21,454 bases of DNA, taken from contig CAYMLL010000113.1 in assembly GCA_964390645.1 (NCBI GenBank), positions 1 to 21,454 on the forward strand, read 5' to 3'. Shown here piece after piece: positions 7,401 to 13,891 of this stretch. Positions within the stretch are counted from its first letter, which is position 1; each line of letters starts with the position of its first letter. A program made the translations under genes and the position numbers. The DNA is from CAYMLL01 sp964390645 (GTDB lineage Bacteria; Planctomycetota; UBA8108). Under the pieces are notes generated by a model, which did no database searches, was not told where the DNA came from, and saw only the letters and a list, made by a program, of their open reading frames with translations.

Positions 7401-8550
7401 GCGGTTCGGTGGTCCCCGCCTTCAGGTCTCGGCTTCCCTCGCGCTTGCGCGATTCGAGCTCTCCACGGGCATCGCGGTCGGCGACGGCCGTCTGAGCGCG
7501 ACGACATCAAATCTCGATGTCCAGGCGCCGCAAGGTTACGTCGCGGCGTGGTTCGCGCAGGCGGTGGTCGTTCCCGCCACCGCGGGGCTAGTCACCTACT
7601 CGGTGCTCCTCGAGGACGTGTGCGGTGCGACGCCGGCGGACCCGTGTGGGGGATCCGGGTGTTTCACGTTCTTCGTCGACGGCGGCAACCCGCCGGAAAT
7701 CTACGTCAACGAGGTTAATCGCGGCTATCCGTTACCGGGCGGCGGAGGCGAGGGTCGTCCGTGGATCGAGCTCTACAATCCGAGCTCGGTGGGCGTCAAC
7801 CTCGACGGCTTCTCGATCTCGTCGATCGCTCGGGTCCCACGGACGTCCACGTCCGATGACGTGACGCCCCCACGGACGTTCACGTTCGATGACGGGACGA
7901 TCGTTCCCGGGCGCGGCACGCTACTGCTCGTTACCGACGGTGGCGATCCGCTCTCCGGGCAGGAGCCTCCACCTCACGTCGTCGTCGATCTGGAGTGGAT
8001 TCCGGAGAAGAAGCTGTACACCAGAAACGGTCCGGACTGTGAATCAGATCTTCGAAGCTGCGGCGAGAACCTCGAGGTACCCGGGGAGGAGCCGCTCTCC
8101 GCGCCCCCGGTCACCCTGTTTCTCTTCGAGCGGTCGGAGCGTGGCAGCTGTCTCGTCGATTCTTTCGAGGCTCGGTTCTCGGATCCCGTCTGCAGGTCGA
8201 TGAGAGGGCTCGGGCGAGATGGCGGCGGTGGGGACATCGTCGACGTCGACGAGCCGACGCCCGGAGAGGTCTCCGGTGTCTCCGAGGTCACGTTTGTTCG
8301 TGGTGATGTCGATCGTGACGGCGAGGTGACACTGACCGATGCGGTCGCAGTGCTCGACTTCCTGTTCCGTGCCGCCGACGGTCCGCGGTGCCTCGACATC
8401 CTCGACGTCGACGACAGCGGCCGGCTGAACGTCTCCGACGCGGTCTATCTGCTCGGCTACCTCTTCCGAGGGGGAGACTCGCCGCGCTTGCCGTTTCCGG
8501 TGGCCGGCGTCGATCCGACCCCGGACGAGATTCCATGTGACGGGTCGTAG
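4441..8550 (+). CDS. Large lipoprotein with four lamin-tail-like domains and a C-terminal dockerin-like pair
   Basis: This 1369-aa protein starts with a lipoprotein signal: Arg3, a hydrophobic stretch and lipobox LAAC with Cys18, followed by Asp19. The ATG at 4441 is chosen because it puts this signal at the N-terminus; an in-frame ATG at 4393 would add 16 polar residues. Four segments resemble the lamin-tail Ig-like fold, each opening with an I-x-E strand and then WIE-[IL]: about 28-190 (INELMAD, DWIEIFNP), 360-460 (VVISEY, DWVEIHNFG), 757-920 (VVLSEIF, DYIELYLP) and 1085-1180 (IYVNEVN, PWIELYNPSS). The C-terminus (1285-1347) has two EF-hand-like loops of dockerin type, DVDRDGEVTLTD (Asp1289, 1291, 1293, 1300) and DVDDSGRLNVSD (1322-1333), each followed by a DAVxxLxxLF helix. 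It is probably an envelope or surface adhesion protein. Its binding partner and exact function cannot be told from sequence. Confidence 0.9.
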   Translation: MRTGFCFLLGALLLLAACDRTTTSSHVVLLRINELMADNSLACADDDEPNGLALDWIEIFNPTEVGVRLEGYSLTDDPGRPGRYRFPPHLEVPAGGFLVIYLVGDDELERIRVDREARGLPEVVLTDRHADFGLDPDGDTLYLFAGRRQIDRIGWVELPENQSFGRFPDGGSESRRFFAPTPGIANSLLASIAPRFVVSGRPRIELCVPPDEQAVISFRVLTDDRLGDEPLDVRLSLLERPECQLEDQAPERCLQLFAEAGDAVWDLDVEQVGDPQVCPTAFNDAGLPGAPADPTCPSETTDGSFGDATFKVRTYRGLLPRGEELGQSDEGLPTALLWLEIEDSSGCLDFCACHVFGSGCFDVVISEYQPVNPTEEFVCENCRENRGVQTPDWVEIHNFGEDEIDIRDFGLVGRNASRDNPKAWLFGRDTGFDPDYTSIGPGERLVVLADTDGGDLLVERKVFRRVIGRDELGAPILDMSCRYFSAKFALDPRRAREPDLFSLTAPASAGSDTQVIIDEAVLDFRRFFAAAPPAPPDDPNFPIRGLSVIRNMALLRAGDPTPVQCLLPDVDGEWCISLCPSPARCPGSETGANRLDCGQSVELFSELSVRAANAAAGEVRRCPRAGEGVVVTAFATVNNETVRRLEAGEEPSLGVELELEDSLGERFVLSLGAGVVAVPDENRQAEARLGTTLLRLEATIPPQTEGLVQIRRLTVRDEFLADQGDFGGDVAVSDELSPLGFEDSTLSFSYYSGTPPQVDSVVLSEIFPHNDDRPPALRYALPGFDGSSKPDYIELYLPADSSVHSVDLGEYFLTTTSSRDAPIRHPRQYLIPDNTVLVRGGYLVLVAGTLPASPLPRPFAVASIAGFPLAPDVGALYLVGPDRLGNCVVDGISWDRDDVVHPENPSACPPLFPDRQFCYGVDCAGSDVAVQVSPTPGAPNLLPPVLVGASHRTTDTAETRPNLCDALDEVGTMKLSAVVFLDREMVLRFGGPRLQVSASLALARFELSTGIAVGDGRLSATTSNLDVQAPQGYVAAWFAQAVVVPATAGLVTYSVLLEDVCGATPADPCGGSGCFTFFVDGGNPPEIYVNEVNRGYPLPGGGGEGRPWIELYNPSSVGVNLDGFSISSIARVPRTSTSDDVTPPRTFTFDDGTIVPGRGTLLLVTDGGDPLSGQEPPPHVVVDLEWIPEKKLYTRNGPDCESDLRSCGENLEVPGEEPLSAPPVTLFLFERSERGSCLVDSFEARFSDPVCRSMRGLGRDGGGGDIVDVDEPTPGEVSGVSEVTFVRGDVDRDGEVTLTDAVAVLDFLFRAADGPRCLDILDVDDSGRLNVSDAVYLLGYLFRGGDSPRLPFPVAGVDPTPDEIPCDGS
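7836..7899 (+). repeat. 33-bp imperfect tandem duplication inside the fourth lamin-tail-like domain
   Basis: The 31 bases from 7836 recur at 7869 with three mismatches (period 33 bases, 11 codons), giving PRTSTSDDVT followed by PRTFTFDDGT. The duplication preserves frame and lengthens a loop before the last strand of the domain. Confidence 0.8.
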
Positions 8551-8844
8551 CTGTCCCTCGATGCAGTACCGGCTCGCGGTGTGCTCGCCCTCGCCCGGTG
8601 GCTGCCACGCGTGTGGACCCAGCGGCGCTTTTTCCTTTCTCGTCGCGACGGCATGGCGTAGGTTGACGCCCGCGAGTCAGCCGGACTACCGGTTGATCGG
8701 GTCGTTCGATTCCGGAAAGCGTGCGCGGCGCCGGTCTCCCTTTCGCACGAGCGAGGATTTTCGGAACGAGAGGCCACTTCGCCGAAGGGACGGCGAGTTC
8801 CCGGGAGAACCGAGGGAAGCTCCGCGACGAAGCTGCCGATATCG
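8551..8844. other. Intergenic region between the lipoprotein and porin genes, with possible terminator
   Basis: These 294 bases show no convincing gene. At 8601-8623 a bulged hairpin (GCTG...CAGC around CCAC-GCGT-GTGG) precedes a run of five T and further pyrimidines (8629-8640), which might terminate the lipoprotein transcript. A TTGACG box at 8663-8668 could be a -35 element for the porin, but the -10 match (TACCGG at 8687) is poor. Confidence 0.4.
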
Positions 8845-10419
8845 ATGGGTATGACACGAGTAGATTCGAGAGAGACGAGTACGCTGTTGCCGGTGCTCGT
8901 CGGGGTCCTGGTGGCGCTCGTTGTCATCGCATCGAGCCTGCGTGCCGTTGCTCAGGACGATCCGTACGGGGAGCGGCTCGCGGGTCGTCTCGCGAAGCTC
9001 GAGGAGGAGGTCTACGAGCTCCTCGAGGACAAGAAGGACCGGGAAGAGGCTGACTTTGCCGACGGGGTCCTGACACTTGGCGGTGGCTCGAAGCTACGCC
9101 TTGGAGGCAAGCTCGAGCTTCTGGCGATCGACTCCGAGGATGGCGCCGTGACATCGCTCGGGCCGACCTTCGCCACGGACGAGCCCGACCTGCACCTGCT
9201 GCTACAGCGGCTACGTCTGGCGCCGGTGTTCGACCTCAATCGCTGGATCAGCGCTCGTGGGCAGCTCGACTTTCGCGTCAACGATGGTGACACGACGCTC
9301 AAGGAGTTCGTTGTCCGACATGACTCGCGGCCGTTCTGGTGGCTCGGGTCTCGATTCCAGGTTGGCCTCGACGATCGGTTCATCCGGCCGGCCCGGCGCA
9401 CGAAGGGGTATCCGCTGATTGGCAACACGTTCTGGAGGGACGAGTCGATGGCGCTCACGTGGGCGCTCTCCGCCGGCCATCCGGACGGTGCCGCGGCCGC
9501 GCGTGCCGACGGGTCGAAGGGGAAGAGGAACAAGACGCGTGGCGGTGCGGCGACCGAGGGCTTCAACGAGAGCTACGACACGGATGATATCTCCGGCCGC
9601 GGCGATTCGAGGTCGGCGGGCGAAGCGCGGCCGGGTGCCTTCGACTTCGCGGAGAACTGGGGGCAGCTGCAGCTGATATTCTCTCTCGGTCAGGGCTACG
9701 AGCTCTCCAACAACGAGGTCAACTTCGACGGCGCTCGTTTCAACGACCTCGTGCAGGACGATCGTTCCCTCGAGAGTGACCTGGCGCTTCGGGAACTCGG
9801 TGTCGGTATCGGGTGGAGACGCAGCTTTCAGGCCTTTGGCGATCTCGGGCTCCAGGGCTTCTTCTTCGACGACGAGCTGCGGCAGAGCTCGATCGAGTTC
9901 CTGCAGGGCGACGAGATGACGTCCAGGGAACCGGGCGGCGCCGTCACGGCCGGCTACGGCGACTCGAACGACGACGGGAGCTCGCGCTGCGGACTGACGG
10001 CCGAGTACTTTCTGCCGGCAAAGAGCATCTTCGCGGGTTCCGATATCAAGACTCGCAAACGCGATGGACTGCGAATGCTGCTGCAGTGGATTCGGGGCGA
10101 GGACGGCGATCTGGAGCGCGAGGGCTGGTACGCGCAGGGCTCGTATCGCTTCAGCTTCGGCAAGCTGCTCGCCAAGCGGTACTTCCGGAGCTTCGAGCCG
10201 CTTGTTCGATACGGCAGGCTCGATGTCGACGTTCCGAACGGCCGAGCTGTCGAGATTCCCGGAACCTGGGACCGTCGGGCCCTCGTCATCGCGGGCATCC
10301 TCGAGGTGACGAGCGAGATCTACCTGAAGGTCGAATACACCTTCAACGACGAGGAGACCGGCGGCTCCGAGATCGGCAACGACGAGCTTCTCGTGCAGCT
10401 CCTGATCACTTTCGGTTGA
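8845..10419 (+). CDS. Phosphate-selective porin O/P-like outer-membrane protein
   Basis: This 524-aa protein is predicted to be exported: a long hydrophobic segment (about 14-33) ends in AVA/QDD, giving likely cleavage after Ala36. A short charged coiled coil follows (about 41-68, LAGRLAKLEEEVYELLED), typical of OprO/OprP-type porins that trimerise through an N-terminal helix. The rest (70-524) alternates short amphipathic strands and Gly/Asp-rich turns and ends in strands EIYLKVEYTFND and ELLVQLLITFG, as expected for an outer-membrane beta barrel. RFQVGLDDRFIRPARR is reminiscent of the conserved early strand region of the family. A low-complexity, charged insert (about 216-260) is probably an external loop. 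The start could be ATG 8845 or 8851. Its neighbour is a VTC-domain gene, which supports phosphate or polyphosphate as the substrate by context only. Confidence 0.8.
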   Translation: MGMTRVDSRETSTLLPVLVGVLVALVVIASSLRAVAQDDPYGERLAGRLAKLEEEVYELLEDKKDREEADFADGVLTLGGGSKLRLGGKLELLAIDSEDGAVTSLGPTFATDEPDLHLLLQRLRLAPVFDLNRWISARGQLDFRVNDGDTTLKEFVVRHDSRPFWWLGSRFQVGLDDRFIRPARRTKGYPLIGNTFWRDESMALTWALSAGHPDGAAAARADGSKGKRNKTRGGAATEGFNESYDTDDISGRGDSRSAGEARPGAFDFAENWGQLQLIFSLGQGYELSNNEVNFDGARFNDLVQDDRSLESDLALRELGVGIGWRRSFQAFGDLGLQGFFFDDELRQSSIEFLQGDEMTSREPGGAVTAGYGDSNDDGSSRCGLTAEYFLPAKSIFAGSDIKTRKRDGLRMLLQWIRGEDGDLEREGWYAQGSYRFSFGKLLAKRYFRSFEPLVRYGRLDVDVPNGRAVEIPGTWDRRALVIAGILEVTSEIYLKVEYTFNDEETGGSEIGNDELLVQLLITFG

Positions 10420-10440
10420 GCCCGCCTTCACCGGCCGTCC

Positions 10441-10469
10441 TTGACGCGATCCCTGTGCCTCGTTACCAT
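10441..10469 (+). promoter_or_regulatory. Candidate sigma70 promoter upstream of the VTC gene
   Basis: TTGACG (10441-10446, five of six consensus bases) and TACCAT (10464-10469, four of six) are spaced by 17 bases. Transcription would start near 10476, giving a leader of about 130 bases that includes the inverted repeat at 10484-10517. The match is by eye only. Confidence 0.45.
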
Positions 10470-10483
10470 CGAAGAGCTCGGTT

Positions 10484-10517
10484 GAGCCGCCGGACGCTGA
10501 ACCTCTACGGGCGGCTC
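10484..10517 (+). terminator. Inverted repeat downstream of the porin: terminator or leader hairpin
   Basis: GAGCCGCC (10484-10491) and GGCGGCTC (10510-10517) form a perfect 8-bp stem around an 18-base loop. It lies 65 bases after the porin stop and 90 bases before the VTC start. The downstream tract TGACTCGTTTCC is only weakly T-rich. It may terminate the porin transcript, or form a hairpin in the VTC leader if the promoter at 10441 is real. Confidence 0.4.
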
Positions 10518-10607
10518 TGACTCGTTTCCAGATCGTCGGCCAACCCGAGGAACAGCCAACTCTCCTCCAGGGCAGTCCGGCGCAAGCCGGTCGACCGCGG
10601 GATCTTC

Positions 10608-11648
10608 GTGAATCCGGATTCCCCGAAAGACAGCTCTCGCAACGCACGAGGCTCGCTCGGCCGCGGCGTTCGCCATCTGTTCAGTCGCAGCGAGGTGAAG
10701 TTCGAGCTCGATATCGCTGCGGCCACGTTTCTGCGCGACTCGATCGCGCGGCGTCTGCCGGTCTTCGAGTTTGCGCCGGGTTATCCGTATACCTTCATCA
10801 CCACGGTCTACTTCGACACCGCGGACCGACACTTCTTCGAGCGCGCCCGTCGTCACTACCACGACAACGACAAGATCCGTGTCAAGGAGTACTACTACGA
10901 GGAGCCGTCGAGCGCGCAGGCGTCGGGATCGATGGCGGGCCGGGTGGCCGTTCGCTATCGAACGTCACCGGTCGCCTATGTGGAGCTGAAACAGCGTCGG
11001 GGTGAGCTGGTGACGAAGAAGCGCCTCCGCGTTCCGAAGGCGAGGTTGGGGCGGATCCTCGACGGAGACGATCCGGAAGACGACCCGGGTGGCGAGCAGC
11101 TCCTCGGTCTCGGGGCAGCTTCCCCGGACGACGCCGGTGCCGAACTCCCCGGCTCGCATCGGGATGCTCGCGCGGCTCTGAAGCGCTACCTCGAGCGGTT
11201 CTCGGTGCGAGCGACCTCCGTGATCAGCTACCGGCGTCAGGTCTTTCAGGTCGACGAGGACGAGCTCCGGATCACTTTCGACGATCGAATTCGTGTCCAC
11301 GAACCGCCGAGGGATGTCTTCGGCCCCGGGTTCTACTGTCGTTCGGGCGAGGTTGGAGCCTTGACACCGGCCTCTCTGGGCGTTCCCATCCGCAGTTTCT
11401 CCAAGGTGATCACCGAGATCAAGTGTGCGACCGGCGAGTACCCCGACTGGCTCCGCGGAGCCCTTCGGCTCCACTCGTCGAAGCTCTTCTCGAAGTTCAC
11501 GGCGAGCGTTCGTTCGTTGTCTCGAGAGGAGCCTGACGGCAACCCGGAGGCGAGGCGTTTCGACGACGGCGAGACGCCTTTGCACCGGCGGTCGTCTCCA
11601 CCGTCGCTCGATGACACGCAGGTATTCAGCAGTCCGTTCGAGAGCTGA
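10608..11648 (+). CDS. VTC-domain protein (polyphosphate polymerase domain family)
   Basis: This 346-aa protein matches the VTC catalytic domain, the triphosphate-tunnel fold that makes polyphosphate from nucleoside triphosphate in yeast Vtc4. The tunnel pattern is visible in order: E-x-K at 29-31 (SRSEVKFELD), TVYFDT (66-71), K-x-R-x-K at 89-93 (KIRVKEYYYE), E-x-K at 126-128 (YVELKQR), basic pairs at 137-141, RxxF/ITFDDRIR (210-229), TEIKC with Glu270 and Lys272, and a final Lys pair at 292/296 (SSKLFSKFTASV). All charged classes expected to line the tunnel appear kept, so it is probably active. No transmembrane segment is seen, unlike the yeast complex, so the product would be cytoplasmic. 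The start is a GTG at 10608; no better start exists before the first conserved strand. The next gene begins 10 bases after the stop, implying an operon. Confidence 0.88.
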   Translation: MNPDSPKDSSRNARGSLGRGVRHLFSRSEVKFELDIAAATFLRDSIARRLPVFEFAPGYPYTFITTVYFDTADRHFFERARRHYHDNDKIRVKEYYYEEPSSAQASGSMAGRVAVRYRTSPVAYVELKQRRGELVTKKRLRVPKARLGRILDGDDPEDDPGGEQLLGLGAASPDDAGAELPGSHRDARAALKRYLERFSVRATSVISYRRQVFQVDEDELRITFDDRIRVHEPPRDVFGPGFYCRSGEVGALTPASLGVPIRSFSKVITEIKCATGEYPDWLRGALRLHSSKLFSKFTASVRSLSREEPDGNPEARRFDDGETPLHRRSSPPSLDDTQVFSSPFES

Positions 11649-11658
11649 GAGTCAGTCG

Positions 11659-13482
11659 ATGTCAGGTACTTCGTCGCAAAACGGCTCGTGTGAGGGAGAC
11701 GGCGTCTCGGTCGCGAGGGAGCCCGTCTTTATCGACTTCGAGGGAATCGATGGGAGTGGAAAGACGACGCTGTCGAATCGTCTTGCCGCGTACCTGATCG
11801 AGTGTGGCATTCCGGTTCACCACGCTCGTGAGAAGGGTGTGTTCCGCTCCGAGATATCCAAGGCGATTCGCGATCTGACGCGCGACCCACGCTTTCTGCG
11901 CATGTCTGACGTCACGGAGTTCTTGCTCTACGTGGCGCGCGACACACAGATGATCGACGAGTACATCCGTCCGAAGTTGCGGCCGGGTCATCTGGTCTTT
12001 TGCGACCGCTATCTCTACAGCGCCATCACGCACTCACACCACGCGCGAGGGTTGCCGCGGGAAGAGGTCGATTCGGTGCTGCGTCTTGCGTCTCGCGACC
12101 TCTGGCCGGATCTTGTCGTCTACTGCGATGTCGACCCCTTGACCTCGCGCGTGCGCAAGAAGATCCAGAAGGTGCGCGACAAGCGACTCGGGGACTTCGG
12201 GCGCAAGGGGCTCATGGGCATCGGGTTTCGGGAGGAGATGCGCAAGGGTTTCTTGCGGCTCGGCCAGGAGGATCCGGGCACCTGGTTGGTCATCGACAAC
12301 GCGAACTCGACCATCGAGCAGTCTCTTCAGCGCATCTTCCTGCGGGTGCGGGAGGTGCTGAGCAAGAAGGGCTATCCCGACGTTCCGGATCCGGGGTGGG
12401 CGAAGATCGACAGCTCGGTATCGGTTCCCGTCGAGGGGGTCTCGAAGCCGCCGCTCGGGCTGCTCGGCAAGGCGACGCTCGACATCTGCAGCAGTCGCGA
12501 CGACGGTGAGCGCAAGGTGGCGATAACCGAACTCTTCTACCGTGAACTCGACCGCCTGTCCGCGATCCAGCCGGCATTCACGGCACTGTTCGTCGGTGGG
12601 TTCGACACGCTGCAGTCGCACGAGCTACGCGCCAAGGTGATTGGCAGCGAGCCTTCGATGGTCGCAAACGGGCTGCGAGGGCTGCGTTCCGACGAGGCGA
12701 TGCATTTTCGGGAGAAGCTCAGGGACGACGAGCCGATTTACGTCGCTCGCAGTCTCTCGGGGATGTCGCTCGACCCGCGCGCCATCGCGCTCCGGGAGTA
12801 TCTTGCGGATGTCGTGCCCGAGCACATCGCCCTCGCGGTCAAGGGGCAGGACACGGCGCACGCATGGGCTCTCCGGGATCGGATCGGCAAGAAGGCGGCC
12901 CGGCAGGTTCTCATCAGCGTGCGTGGGCTGGACACCGAGAGAGCGTGGCTGCTGCGTGAGAAGCGAGCCAGGGAGAAGTACTACCCGGCACTGCTGGAGA
13001 GCCTTAGCGGTCTTGACGAGGAGCGGGCCTGGGAGTGGCGCGAACGGCTTTCTTCCGAGTACCTCCCGTGGGTGCTGATGAGTCTTCGTGGGATCGACTC
13101 CGATCGCGCCTGGGACCTTCGCCTCGAGCACATCGGGCGTGCCCCGAAGATCATCATCAAGACGATCGGTCGTAGCAGTGACCCACGCGCGTGGCAGCTT
13201 CGCGAAGCCGCGAAGCGTTTCGCCAAGGAGGTGCTCGACTCACTGAGCGGGCTCGACTCCGGTGACGCGTGGAGGCTGCGGGTCGACCTCAAGGAGAAGT
13301 GGCCGAACACCGCCGTGTCGAGCCTCGGAGCCGGCAACCAGTCCGAACGTGCGTGGAAGTTCCGCTGGGACATGCTGGCCGAGAACCCCGACAACCTGCT
13401 TCTGGTGAAGCACCTCGTCAAGGCCGGCATGCGCTCCGACGCTACTGCCGATCTCGACGACGAGGACGACGACTTCACCTAG
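11659..13482 (+). CDS. Thymidylate-kinase-like P-loop protein fused to ~27-residue helical repeats
   Basis: This protein has 607 aa. The N-terminal domain (about 20-238) is of the dTMP kinase fold: Walker A FEGIDGSGKTT (27-37), FCDRYLYS (114-121, the DR-Y motif), a strand LVVYCDVDP (152-160) and a basic lid-like stretch RVRKKIQKVRDKR (164-176). The TREPGGT substrate loop of true thymidylate kinases is replaced by HAREKGVFRSE (55-65), so the acceptor may not be dTMP. From about 313 to 590 there are about ten repeats of 26-28 residues with pattern [SR]-G-[LI]-D-x-x-x-A-W-x-L-R and a second hydrophobic helix, e.g. at 395, 422, 450, 477, 530. The tail is acidic. Length is far above a plain thymidylate kinase (about 210 aa). 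Start ATG 11659 follows the VTC stop by 10 bases with GAGAG upstream; an in-frame ATG at 11425 lies inside the VTC gene. The pairing suggests nucleotide supply to, or use of, polyphosphate (inference). Confidence 0.85.
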   Translation: MSGTSSQNGSCEGDGVSVAREPVFIDFEGIDGSGKTTLSNRLAAYLIECGIPVHHAREKGVFRSEISKAIRDLTRDPRFLRMSDVTEFLLYVARDTQMIDEYIRPKLRPGHLVFCDRYLYSAITHSHHARGLPREEVDSVLRLASRDLWPDLVVYCDVDPLTSRVRKKIQKVRDKRLGDFGRKGLMGIGFREEMRKGFLRLGQEDPGTWLVIDNANSTIEQSLQRIFLRVREVLSKKGYPDVPDPGWAKIDSSVSVPVEGVSKPPLGLLGKATLDICSSRDDGERKVAITELFYRELDRLSAIQPAFTALFVGGFDTLQSHELRAKVIGSEPSMVANGLRGLRSDEAMHFREKLRDDEPIYVARSLSGMSLDPRAIALREYLADVVPEHIALAVKGQDTAHAWALRDRIGKKAARQVLISVRGLDTERAWLLREKRAREKYYPALLESLSGLDEERAWEWRERLSSEYLPWVLMSLRGIDSDRAWDLRLEHIGRAPKIIIKTIGRSSDPRAWQLREAAKRFAKEVLDSLSGLDSGDAWRLRVDLKEKWPNTAVSSLGAGNQSERAWKFRWDMLAENPDNLLLVKHLVKAGMRSDATADLDDEDDDFT

Positions 13483-13891
13483 GCTCGAGTTGCGGCATCG
13501 AGGGTCGAGCCCGGGAGCCGTTCCGTCGCCGAGATCGAGGCGCGCAGCGCAGCCCGACGCAGTCCACGGCGCGACTTGTGGCTTTGCAGCAGGAATCGGT
13601 GAGGAATCCGCACTCGCACCCTGCACAGAGAACGCGCTTCGGACGCGCCGGCCAGCTCGGAGGAGGAGGCTCCTCCGACATCGACTTGACGGTTGCGGTA
13701 TGTTGTTGACGGTTCCCGGCTCTCGCGGTGTTGTTGTCGGCAGCGTTACTCGTGGTCGAGGTCGGCGGCCTCGGCCCGTGGGACGTTCACGAAGCGTCGC
13801 GCGACCGGGTCGGTCTCGCCGACATTGTCTGACGCTGTCGAACCTGACGCTGTCGAACCCGACCCTGCCGGGCCAGCCTCCGGTAGAGGCA
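13483..13891. other. Gene-poor convergent interval between the kinase-fusion and HEAT-like genes
   Basis: This 409-base region separates two convergent genes. A 7-bp inverted repeat GGCTCGA/TCGAGCC (13482-13488 and 13505-13511), starting on the last base of the kinase-fusion stop, might end the plus-strand transcript, but no T-tract follows. TTGACGGTT occurs twice (near 13686 and 13705), and a 15-bp unit is duplicated at 13829-13858. A minus-strand frame 13681-13475 (68 aa) has seven Cys in a CxxCxC...CC...C...C arrangement but no ribosome binding site; I regard it as doubtful. Confidence 0.5.
13829..13858. repeat. 15-bp direct duplication in non-coding DNA
   Basis: CTGACGCTGTCGAAC is present twice head to tail (13829-13843 and 13844-13858) without mismatch. 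It lies just downstream of the HEAT-like gene's stop (minus strand). Confidence 0.85.

Noticed and set aside
8537..8854. Small plus-strand frame between the lipoprotein and porin genes
   Set aside because: It overlaps both neighbours, has no ribosome binding site or motif, and its composition looks like random GC-rich DNA.
11659..12372. Housekeeping thymidylate kinase (tmk)
   Set aside because: The Walker A and DRY motifs fit, but the TREPGGT substrate loop is replaced and a large repeat region is fused, so the plain tmk name is not justified.
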